Assembly (NCBI GenBank): GCA_003223775.1
Contig: QHWK01000652.1
Location: forward strand, 1 to 6,137
Length of the DNA: 6,137 nt
Reading direction: 5' to 3'
From: Acidobacteriota bacterium
GTDB lineage: Bacteria; Acidobacteriota; Vicinamibacteria; Vicinamibacterales; CAVVIG01
The position numbers and the translations under genes are program-made. The notes under the pieces were generated by a model that saw only the letters and a program-made list of their open reading frames with translations, ran no database searches and was not told the origin of the DNA. This document shows, one piece after another, positions 1 through 6,104 of this stretch; the first letter of the stretch is position 1, and the number at the start of each line of letters is the position of its first letter.

Positions 1-1013
1 AGCCGATCGTCAGCGGCTATCAGGCCGGCGACATGCCGGCCCTGGGCCGGCGGCTGATCGAGGCGGTGCGCGTCGTGCCGGGCGTGTCGTCGGTGGCCGT
101 TTCCCGGTGCGGCCTCATCGCCGGCTGTTCCTCGTCCAGTGGGTTTCGAATCGAGGGAATCGAGAACCAGCCGTCGCTGAACGAGAACTGGGTGAGCCCG
201 CGCTACTTCGCGAGCGTGGGGATTCCGCTCGTCGCCGGCCGGGAGTTCACCGACGCCGACACCGCGCGCAGCGTGCGCGTCGCGATCGTGAACGAGACGA
301 TCGCGCGGCGGTACTTCGCGGGACGCAGCCCCATCGGACGCCGCCTCGGCACGTCGCAGCCGGACGTGGAGATCGTCGGCGTCGCGCGCGACGCGCACAC
401 GCAGACGCTGCACGATCCGCCGGCGCCGATGGTCTACTTTCCGCTCGATCAGAAAGCGCCGTACCTGCAGACGTCGCTGACGAACCTCGATGCGCGCGTC
501 GCCGGGGATGCGGCGCCGGCCGTGGCGGCCATCCGCGACGCGATCGGTCGCGCGGAGCCGAACCTGCTGCTCGGCGGCGTGGCGCCGATGTCGGCGCGGC
601 TGGCGCGCGATCTCGCGCGCGAGCGCGTCGTCGCCTGGCTCGCGTTCGGATTCGGCGCGCTCACGTTGCTGCTCGCGTCGCTCGGCCTCTACGGCGTGCT
701 GTCGTACGGCGTCGCGCGCCGCACGCAGGAGCTCGGCGTGCGGATGGCGCTCGGCGCGCGCCGGATCGAGGTGATGCGGCTCGTGCTCGGCCAGAGCGTG
801 AAGATGACGGCAGCCGGCATGGCGCTCGGCATCGCCGGCGCCGCCGCGAGCGCGCGCTATCTGTCGGGGATGCTGTTCGGCGTTGCGCCGCTGGATCCGT
901 CGGCGCTCGTCACCGTGTCGCTCGGCTTCGCGGTCGTCTCGCTGCTCGCGTCGTACTTGCCCGCGCGGCGCGCCACACGCGTCGATCCGATCGTCGCGCT
1001 GCGGTGTGAGTAG
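1..1013 (+). CDS. MacB/FtsX-type ABC transporter permease (ADOP-like), 3' part
   Basis: This is the C-terminal part of a membrane permease; the frame is open to the left edge (first full codon at position 3), so the start lies outside the window. Counting from the Met codon at 33, residues 1-195 resemble the extracytoplasmic MacB-PCD domain (NENWVSPRYFASVGIPL, then GREF and VAIVNETIARRYF). Residues about 199-326 form an FtsX domain with three hydrophobic helices at about 199-225, 257-276 and 291-309. The first two helices are separated by the conserved cytoplasmic segment RTQELGVRMALGARR. The ending ASYLPARRATRVDPIVALR is typical of this family. In the family such proteins work with a separate ATPase in efflux or mechanotransmission, and large stand-alone versions are abundant in Acidobacteriota. 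The substrate cannot be told. The gene converges with phoU, 12 bases away, and no clear terminator hairpin is visible in the gap. Confidence 0.9.
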   Translation, partial: PIVSGYQAGDMPALGRRLIEAVRVVPGVSSVAVSRCGLIAGCSSSSGFRIEGIENQPSLNENWVSPRYFASVGIPLVAGREFTDADTARSVRVAIVNETIARRYFAGRSPIGRRLGTSQPDVEIVGVARDAHTQTLHDPPAPMVYFPLDQKAPYLQTSLTNLDARVAGDAAPAVAAIRDAIGRAEPNLLLGGVAPMSARLARDLARERVVAWLAFGFGALTLLLASLGLYGVLSYGVARRTQELGVRMALGARRIEVMRLVLGQSVKMTAAGMALGIAGAAASARYLSGMLFGVAPLDPSALVTVSLGFAVVSLLASYLPARRATRVDPIVALRCE

Positions 1014-1025
1014 CGCGGAGGCTCT

Positions 1026-1597
1026 TCAACTTCGATCGCCGGCGTGGTGGCGCACGTCGCGGGCGGAGACCATGAAGATCACGTCTTCGGCGACGTTGGT
1101 CGCGTGATCGCCGATGCGCTCCAGGTGGCGCGACACGAGGATCAGATCGAGCGCCGGCTCGATCGTCGACGGATCGGCGAGCATGTAGGTGAGGAGCTCG
1201 CGGAAGATCTGCGTCTTGAGCGCGTCGAGGCCGTCGTCCTGGTTGAGCACGTTCTGCGCGAGCGTGGTGTCGCGGCGCACGAACGCGTCGAGCGCGTCGC
1301 GCACCATGATCTGCGCGATCGTGGCCATCCGCGGGATGTCGATCAGCTTCTTCACCGGCGCATCGGCTGGTGCAGCGCGAGCAGCGTGAAGCAGCGGCTG
1401 TCCACCTCGATGTGGAGCGCGTTCAGCGGATCGTCGCCCGTGAGCACCTGCGCGACGAGGTCCCGATCGCGCTGCACGAGGCCCTTCACCGCCAGGCGCA
1501 CCTGCTCCTCCGCGAGCCCGCCCATCTCCAGCAGCCGCGCCTTCAGCTGCTCGAGCTCGTCCTGGAAGTGCCGCGCCCGGTTCTCCGCGGTCGCCAT
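1026..1597 (-). pseudogene. phoU: PhoU phosphate regulator, internally deleted and frameshifted
   Basis: PhoU is a cytoplasmic helical-bundle protein that restrains the PstSCAB importer and signals phosphate sufficiency to the PhoR-type kinase. The gene starts with ATG at 1597, sharing one base with the pstB stop (TGATG), so translation is probably coupled. The first 80 codons read as a normal PhoU N-terminus (HFQDELEQLKARLLEMGGLAEEQV, ending in LLALHQPM). That frame then stops at 1354-1352. The PhoU C-terminal half resumes in another frame from about 1358 (PVKKLIDIPRM, FRELLTYMLADP, HLERIGDHATNVAEDVIFMV) and ends at TGA 1026. The segment expected between LHQPM and PVKKLID, which carries the first DLERxGD metal-binding motif and is roughly 40 codons in the family, is missing. 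What remains is about 190 codons against the usual 215-240. As written, no complete PhoU can be made. Family identity is certain; whether the lesion is real or an assembly error is not. Confidence 0.88.
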
Positions 1598-2415
1598 CAG
1601 CCGAACCTGCCGGTGACGTAGTCTTCCGTGAGCTTCTCCTGCGGCGCGGTGAAGATGCGATCGGTGCGCCCCGCTTCGACCAGCCGTCCGAGCCAGAAGA
1701 ATGCCGTCACGTCCGAGACGCGCGCCGCCTGCTGCATGTTGTGCGTCACGATGACGATCGTGTAGCGCGCCTTCAGCTGATAGATCAACTCCTCGATGCG
1801 CTGCGTCGCGATCGGATCGAGCGCCGACGCCGGTTCGTCCATCAGCAGGATCTCGGGCTCGACCGCCAGCGCGCGTGCGATGCAGAGACGCTGCTGCTGG
1901 CCGCCCGAGAGCGCGAGCGCGGAGGTGTGCAGCCGGTCCTTCACCTCGTCCCACAGCGCGGCCGACTTGAGGCTCACCTCGACGCGGCCGCCGAGCTCCT
2001 CGCGCGATCCCACGAGCCGGTTGATGCGCAGCCCATAAGCGACGTTGTCGAAGATCGATTTCGGAAACGGGTTCGACTTCTGGAACACCATGCCGACGCG
2101 GCGGCGCAGGTCGACCACGTCCACCGACGACGCGTAGATGTCGCGGCCGTCGATCGTCACCGCGCCCTCGACGCGCGCGGCGGGCACGATGTCGTTCATG
2201 CGGTTGAGCGTGCGGAGGAACGTCGATTTGCCGCACCCCGACGGGCCGATGAGCGCCGTCACCTCGTTCGACCGGATCGTGAGCGTGATCCCGTCGAGCG
2301 CGCGGCGCATGCCGTAGTAGAAGTTGAGCGCGGCGACGTCGATCTTCGCCGCGGTCTGCTGCGAAGGCGCGGCGGCGAGCGGCGGCGGCACGCGAGGCGG
2401 AGCCATCGTGGCCAT
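1597..2415 (-). CDS. pstB: Phosphate ABC transporter ATP-binding protein PstB
   Basis: PstB is the ATPase of the high-affinity phosphate importer PstSCAB, acting at the inner face of the cytoplasmic membrane. All ABC motifs are intact, numbered from ATG 2415: Walker A GPSGCGKST (about 57-65), Q-loop VFQKSNPFPKSI, signature LSGGQQQR (169-176), Walker B ILLMDEP (189-195) and H-loop VTHNMQQ. The end TEDYVTGRFG is the family's usual terminus. Usual DEPTSALDP reads DEPASALDP here, a mild change. Length, 272 residues, is normal, with a Pro/Ala-rich N-terminal extension of about 20. ATG 2415 is preferred because a purine-rich GAAG lies just upstream; GTG 2421 and ATG 2406 are alternatives. Its first ~90 codons lie in copy 1 of the tandem duplication and are repeated at 2710-2979. 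No pstS, pstC or pstA is present in the window. It is coupled to phoU downstream. Confidence 0.95.
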   Translation of the reverse strand: MATMAPPRVPPPLAAAPSQQTAAKIDVAALNFYYGMRRALDGITLTIRSNEVTALIGPSGCGKSTFLRTLNRMNDIVPAARVEGAVTIDGRDIYASSVDVVDLRRRVGMVFQKSNPFPKSIFDNVAYGLRINRLVGSREELGGRVEVSLKSAALWDEVKDRLHTSALALSGGQQQRLCIARALAVEPEILLMDEPASALDPIATQRIEELIYQLKARYTIVIVTHNMQQAARVSDVTAFFWLGRLVEAGRTDRIFTAPQEKLTEDYVTGRFG

Positions 2416-2709
2416 CACCACTTCACGATAGCGAACCTCGGCCGCGCCGGCGTTTCGGGAGCGTTAAATTTCGCGGGCGTACACGGAGCAGCAACGGCAT
2501 TACCGCTGGAATACGAGGCCCTCCGCGGATCGATCGGCCGGCCGCTCGGCCGGTTCGAGGAAGGCGGCGACGTTCTTTCTGAGCTCGTCCTGGATCCGGT
2601 CCACCGGACGGCGCGCGTCCACGACGCGGAAGTGGAACTCGTCGGCCATCGAGCTGTACTCGCGCAGCAGCTTGTTCTGGTACGCGCGGAAGCTGTCGTA
2701 GATGTCGTC
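2146..2709. repeat. 564-bp direct tandem repeat, copy 1
   Basis: Copy 1 holds, on the minus strand, the last ~69 codons of thymidylate-kinase-like protein B, the 78-base gap (2422-2499) and the first ~90 codons of pstB. I saw no difference from copy 2 in a row-by-row comparison. The two copies are identical over 569 bases if the shared GCCGT at each end is counted. This copy supplies the start of the complete pstB. The length is 3 x 188, so frames are kept across the junction. Confidence 0.95.
2422..2499 (-). other. Intergenic gap between kinase tail and pstB
   Basis: These 78 bases separate the TAA of the kinase-derived frame from the pstB start region. They include a short AT-rich patch (GAAATTTAAC on the minus strand, near 2463-2472) in otherwise GC-rich DNA, and a TTGCTG about 17 bases upstream of it. 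This could be a weak promoter for pstB-phoU, but the match to consensus is poor. I see no Pho-box-like direct repeats and no terminator hairpin with a T-run. An identical copy lies at 2986-3063. Confidence 0.35.
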
Positions 2710-2979
2710 GCCGTCGATCGTCACCGCGCCCTCGACGCGCGCGGCGGGCACGATGTCGTTCATGCGGTTGAGCGTGCGGAGGAACGTCGATTTGCCGCAC
2801 CCCGACGGGCCGATGAGCGCCGTCACCTCGTTCGACCGGATCGTGAGCGTGATCCCGTCGAGCGCGCGGCGCATGCCGTAGTAGAAGTTGAGCGCGGCGA
2901 CGTCGATCTTCGCCGCGGTCTGCTGCGAAGGCGCGGCGGCGAGCGGCGGCGGCACGCGAGGCGGAGCCATCGTGGCCAT
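2500..2979 (-). pseudogene. Chimeric ORF: PstB N-terminus fused in frame to kinase C-terminus
   Basis: This open frame is created by the tandem duplication. It begins exactly like pstB (ATG 2979, or GTG 2985) and keeps about 90 PstB residues including Walker A GPSGCGKST. After VTIDG it passes without a frame break into the last ~69 residues of thymidylate-kinase-like protein B (DDIYDSFRAYQNKLL to GLVFQR) and stops at TAA 2502-2500. The fusion point falls where PstB (GRDIY) and the kinase (GDDIY) share a G-x-D-I-Y peptide. The product has neither the PstB signature motif and Walker B nor the kinase P-loop and DRY motif, so no activity is expected. It carries the same upstream bases as pstB and would probably be translated if the arrangement is real. 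It is best treated as a rearrangement by-product. Confidence 0.75.
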
Positions 2980-3273
2980 CACCACTTCACGATAGCGAAC
3001 CTCGGCCGCGCCGGCGTTTCGGGAGCGTTAAATTTCGCGGGCGTACACGGAGCAGCAACGGCATTACCGCTGGAATACGAGGCCCTCCGCGGATCGATCG
3101 GCCGGCCGCTCGGCCGGTTCGAGGAAGGCGGCGACGTTCTTTCTGAGCTCGTCCTGGATCCGGTCCACCGGACGGCGCGCGTCCACGACGCGGAAGTGGA
3201 ACTCGTCGGCCATCGAGCTGTACTCGCGCAGCAGCTTGTTCTGGTACGCGCGGAAGCTGTCGTAGATGTCGTC
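2710..3273. repeat. 564-bp direct tandem repeat, copy 2
   Basis: Copy 2 follows copy 1 with no spacer. The inner junction (about 2697-2714) reads kinase sequence up to GCCGT and pstB sequence after it. The parent sites in pstB (2133-2150) and in the kinase (3261-3278) match at 16 of 18 bases (CGTAGATGTCG, two mismatches, GCCGT), a microhomology able to seed a duplication. The outer edge returns to unique kinase sequence after 3278. This copy supplies the 3' end of the longer kinase B gene and a truncated pstB start. Confidence 0.95.
2986..3063 (-). other. Duplicated intergenic gap upstream of the chimeric ORF
   Basis: This is the second, identical copy of the 78-base gap, lying between the kinase B stop (TAA 3066-3064) and the start of the chimeric PstB-kinase frame. 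Any promoter or regulatory site for pstB in the gap would be present twice, so the chimera would be expressed like pstB. Confidence 0.35.
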
Positions 3274-3794
3274 GCCGTGCTTCAGGTCCATCCCCGATTC
3301 CCAGAAGTCCATGCCGCGCGACGCGAGGACACGACCGATCAGCGTCTTCACGTCCACGTTCAGGTAGAAGACCATGTGCGGCGCGATGGCGAAGCCGTAC
3401 AGGTTTCGCAGCCACAGGCGGTCGACGCCGCGCACGCCGGCGCGCGCGAGCGCGGTGAAGATGTAGCGGTCGGACAGGACGACGAAGCCGGCCTTGAGCG
3501 CCGGGATGATTTCCTTTTCGAGACGATCGGCGAAATCGGTCGCGTAGAGCAGCACGAAGGTGAGTCGATGACGCCGTAGCCGCGCACCTCGAGCCACTGG
3601 CGCAGCAGCTGAATCTGCGTGCTGCGGCCGACGCCGTCGGTCCCTTCGATGGCGATCAGCTTGCCGGGGTAGCCCTCGAGCGGCAGATACGGGATGCTGC
3701 GGCCGTAATAGCGGCCGGCGAGCCCGTCGCCGTTCGCGCCGCCGCCGTTCTCGGCGGGCGCCGCCGGCGGCTGCGCGTCAGATGGGCTCGTCAT
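3064..3794 (-). pseudogene. Thymidylate-kinase-like protein B, internally deleted and frameshifted
   Basis: This is a P-loop nucleotide kinase of the thymidylate kinase superfamily, interrupted as written. It starts at ATG 3794, overlapping the end of kinase A by 17 bases, with a purine-rich GGATGGAA upstream. The N-terminal frame has a Pro/Ala/Gly-rich lead of ~40 residues and a P-loop GTDGVGRST (51-59), in which the usual Lys is Arg. It then reads to GYGVID and loses homology near 3565. The rest resumes in another frame at about 3562: LTFVLLYATDFADRL, LSDRYIFTALAR, ESGMDLKHGDDIYDSF, ending GLVFQR at TAA 3064. Paralogue A has 25 codons between the matching points and this gene has 5 bases, so about 70 bases are missing, which is not a multiple of three. 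Its last ~210 bases lie in repeat copy 2. The substrate is unknown; the REPGG motif of true dTMP kinases is not visible. Confidence 0.85.
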
Positions 3795-4476
3795 CGCTCA
3801 ATTCCATCCGCGTGATCTGCACGTGCTGCGCGATGACGTTGCGGACGACGCGCTGCTGATCGGTGATGCTCCCGGCGGCGTCGATGACTTCGAGCCCGAA
3901 TTCGGTCACCAGCTGATCATACTCGTCGAGCACCTTGCCTTGGAACATTCTGAAGCTCTCGACCGGATTCGTGCTCCAGCCCAGATCCATCCCCGATTCG
4001 TAGAACTTCAACTTCACCCGCCGCGCCAGGAGGCGATCCACCGACGTGTCGATCGGCACGCGGAAGTAGAGCGCGAGGTCGGGGCGCACGGCGAAGCTGT
4101 AGAGCTCCCGCACCCACTGGCGATCGACGCCGCGCGTCGCGTCGCGCGCGAATGCCGTATAGGCGTAGCGATCGGCGAGCACGATCATCCCGGCTTTGAG
4201 CGGTGGAATGATCTTGTAGAGCAGGCGGTCGGCGAAATCAGTGGCGTGCAGCAGGCTGAACGTCATCGGGGTCAGCGCGTTTTTCTTCTTGCCCGCTTTC
4301 GTCGCCGCCTTGACGAGGGCGGACGAGTTCCATTCGGTGACGAACACGCGATGGCCCTCGGCGCTCAACCACTTCGCCAGCAGCCCGAGCTGCGTGGTCT
4401 TGCCGGACCCGTCGATCCCTTCGACGACGAACAGCTTGCCCGGGTAGTCGTGCGGTTGCGTGAGATTGTTCAGCAT
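3778..4476 (-). CDS. Thymidylate-kinase-like P-loop protein A
   Basis: This is a 232-residue cytoplasmic nucleotide kinase of the thymidylate kinase superfamily and appears intact. The P-loop is GIDGSGKTT at 20-28 with the catalytic Lys present. ATDFADRL lies at 78-85 and the DRY motif (VLADRYAYTAFARD) at about 99-112. A C-terminal helical part carries ESGMDLG (160-166). Canonical dTMP kinases have REPGG after the second strand; here that place reads VTEWNSS with a Lys-rich stretch (KAGKKK), so dTMP may not be the substrate. It is a clear paralogue of kinase B, which follows with a 17-base overlap. ATG 4476 has no obvious Shine-Dalgarno. A TGA in another frame (4472-4470) overlaps it as ATGCTGA, which suggests coupling to ppx. 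Superfamily membership is firm; a plain 'tmk' label would be an over-call. Confidence 0.85.
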   Translation of the reverse strand: MLNNLTQPHDYPGKLFVVEGIDGSGKTTQLGLLAKWLSAEGHRVFVTEWNSSALVKAATKAGKKKNALTPMTFSLLHATDFADRLLYKIIPPLKAGMIVLADRYAYTAFARDATRGVDRQWVRELYSFAVRPDLALYFRVPIDTSVDRLLARRVKLKFYESGMDLGWSTNPVESFRMFQGKVLDEYDQLVTEFGLEVIDAAGSITDQQRVVRNVIAQHVQITRMELSDDEPI

Positions 4477-6058
4477 ATGCGTCGGCGGCGGTCGGTGGCG
4501 CGTCCGAAGCGGCGTCCACCGGCGCGCGTCCGACCTCCAGGCGAACCGGCTTGCCGGTGAGACGTTCGAAGGGTGCCGAGTGCCGCGCGGCGGCCCACAG
4601 CTCCAGCTCCGCGTCGCCCGACGTCCGCAGCTGCAGCAGATCGTCGTCGCCGCGGTCGTGGAGCTCGAGGTTCGTGATCGCCTGCGTGTGGCTGCGATCG
4701 AGGCTCTCGGCCAGCCGCAGGATCGCCGCGAGCGTGCGCACGGTGCGCCGCGTGCGCCGGCGCAGGCCGCCGAAGCCGTCGTGCTTCCGCTTCGGCGTCG
4801 CCTGGCGGTGATACCGCGCGACGAGGCCGATCGTCTCGATTTCGTCCGGCTCGAAGCCGCGCAGATCGCCGTTCTTGATCAAGTAGTACGAGTGCTTGTG
4901 ATGCCCCTCGTAGCTGATGTGCACGCCGACGTCGTGCAGGATCGCCGCGTACTCGAGCCACTCGCGCTCGCGATCGGTGAGCCCGTGGATCGCGCGCGTC
5001 TGATCGAAGAGCGCCACCGCCAGGCGCGCGACGTGCTGCGAATGCTCCGGCCAGTAGTTGCACCGCTCGGCGAGCTCGAACACGCTGCGGCGGCGGACGT
5101 CCGGATAGCGATCGGCCTGCGCGATTTCCTTCCGGTGGCGCGAGATGTAATCGAGGACGAGCCCCTCGCGCAGCGAGAGATCGCACAGCGTGATCTCGGC
5201 GGCGCCGAGGCGGCGAAGAAGCTCGTCGAGGAGAATCGCGCCGGCGACGGCGAGGTCGGCGCGCCGCGGCTCGAGGCCCGGCAGGCGCAGCCGCCGCTCG
5301 ATGTCGAGCGCGACGACCTCTTTCCGCACTCGGCGAATCTGCTTCGCGGCGAAGCGGCGGTTGCGCAGCCCGGCGCTCGGCGGCAGGCCGTCGGCGGCCG
5401 ACGCGACGGCGCCGAGGCTCATGATGGTCCCCGACGTGCCGATGACGCGGTCGAAGCCGACGCGCGCGATCTGAGCGAGATACTTGCCGATCTCGCCGTC
5501 GATGTGCCGCACGAGACGACGCTCGTCGCGCGGCTCGAGGGGATCGCTCTTCACGAAGCGCTCGGTCAGGCGGATGACGCCGAGCTTGAAGCTCTTCCCT
5601 TGCTCGACCGCCGGCCCTGCGCCGCGCGAGACCTCGACGCTGCCGCCGCCGATGTCGATGACGACGGCGACGTCGCCTTGCACCGAGACGCCGTACACGG
5701 CCGCGATGTGGATGAGCCGGGCCTCTTCGGTGCCGGAGATGACACGCGGCCGGATTCCCGTCTCCTGCGTGACGGCGTGCAGGAACTCACCGCCGTTCTC
5801 GGCCTCGCGCGTGGCGCTCGTCGCGACGGCGATAACTTCTTCAACCTTATGGGATTCGGCCAATCGCCTGAATTTGGACAGCACCTGGAGCGCGGCGTGC
5901 ATCGCCTCGGGCGTGAGCGCTCGACCGTCGAGACCGCCGGCGCCGAGCCGGACCATTTCCTTCTCCCGATCGATGACCTCGAAGGAGAGATCCGGACGCA
6001 CCTGCACCACGATCATGTGGATGGAGTTGGTGCCGATGTCGATGGCGGCCATGCGCAT
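4238..6058 (-). CDS. ppx: Exopolyphosphatase / pppGpp phosphohydrolase (Ppx/GppA) with HD domain
   Basis: This cytoplasmic enzyme releases phosphate from polyphosphate or converts pppGpp to ppGpp; the sequence does not separate the two. The N-terminal ASKHA-fold domain (1 to ~305) shows AIDIGTNSIHMIVV (5-18), SGTEEARL (108-115), VVIDIGGGSVEVS (132-144), GTSGTIMSLG (207-216) and LSLREGLVLDY (295-304). The C-terminal HD domain has HSQHVARLA (339-347), AAILHDVG (371-378), GHHKHSYYLI (385-394) and ILRLAESLDRSH (446-457). Conserved sequence ends near residue 509 (PVRLEV), close to the 513 of E. coli Ppx. The open frame nevertheless runs to 606 codons, through kinase A in the wrong frame, so the real end may be near 4470. 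ATG 6058 or ATG 6052 could start it; neither has a clear Shine-Dalgarno. It is first in the leftward cluster. Confidence 0.92.
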   Translation of the reverse strand: MRMAAIDIGTNSIHMIVVQVRPDLSFEVIDREKEMVRLGAGGLDGRALTPEAMHAALQVLSKFRRLAESHKVEEVIAVATSATREAENGGEFLHAVTQETGIRPRVISGTEEARLIHIAAVYGVSVQGDVAVVIDIGGGSVEVSRGAGPAVEQGKSFKLGVIRLTERFVKSDPLEPRDERRLVRHIDGEIGKYLAQIARVGFDRVIGTSGTIMSLGAVASAADGLPPSAGLRNRRFAAKQIRRVRKEVVALDIERRLRLPGLEPRRADLAVAGAILLDELLRRLGAAEITLCDLSLREGLVLDYISRHRKEIAQADRYPDVRRRSVFELAERCNYWPEHSQHVARLAVALFDQTRAIHGLTDREREWLEYAAILHDVGVHISYEGHHKHSYYLIKNGDLRGFEPDEIETIGLVARYHRQATPKRKHDGFGGLRRRTRRTVRTLAAILRLAESLDRSHTQAITNLELHDRGDDDLLQLRTSGDAELELWAAARHSAPFERLTGKPVRLEVGRAPVDAASDAPPTAADAYAEQSHATARLPGQAVRRRRDRRVRQDHAARAAGEVVERRGPSRVRHRMELVRPRQGGDESGQEEKRADPDDVQPAARH

Positions 6059-6070
6059 GGTGCGGTGTTA

Positions 6071-6076
6071 ACTATA
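6071..6076 (-). promoter_or_regulatory. Possible -10 element for ppx
   Basis: On the minus strand these bases read TATAGT, a five-of-six match to the sigma-70 type -10 box, 12 bases before ATG 6058. Transcription would start only a few bases before the start codon, giving a very short leader, which agrees with the absent Shine-Dalgarno. No convincing -35 box is seen about 17 bases upstream. Confidence 0.3.
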
Positions 6077-6078
6077 AT
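6073..6078 (+). promoter_or_regulatory. Possible -10 element (TATAAT) for a rightward gene
   Basis: TATAAT is a perfect -10 consensus on the plus strand in an otherwise GC-rich region, 26 bases before the candidate start codon at 6105. The hexamer at the -35 distance (about 6050-6055) is not like TTGACA. The site shares bases with the minus-strand candidate for ppx. Confidence 0.35.
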
Positions 6079-6104
6079 GAAGTCTGCGGCCTGCCCTCAT
6101 CATC

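Noticed and set aside
1014..1025. Terminator between the convergent permease and phoU genes
   Set aside because: The gap is 12 bases, with no visible stem-loop there or at the gene ends.
1352..2236. A long minus-strand frame that continues from pstB DNA into the phoU N-terminus
   Set aside because: Only its last ~82 codons (phoU N-terminal half) are real; the upstream part is pstB read out of frame.
2422..2499. Pho box upstream of pstB
   Set aside because: I looked for direct repeats like CTGTCAT spaced by four bases and found none.
2536..2553. GC-rich inverted repeat (CCGGCC...GGCCGG)
   Set aside because: It lies inside the kinase coding sequence, has no T-run, and is expected by chance in such GC-rich DNA; it is not a credible terminator.
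2146..3273. Insertion sequence or CRISPR explanation for the repeat
   Set aside because: The repeat has no transposase, terminal inverted repeats or spacer structure; it consists only of parts of kinase B, the gap and pstB.
2987..3415. Arg/Pro-rich minus-strand frame, repeated at 2423-2800
   Set aside because: It is kinase B and gap DNA read in a shifted frame; the repetition comes from the tandem duplication.
1741..3579. A 612-codon open frame on the plus strand across pstB, the duplication and kinase B
   Set aside because: It is antisense to well-supported genes, rich in Arg, His, Asp and Val as expected from the reverse of GC-rich coding DNA, and internally repeated only because the DNA is duplicated.
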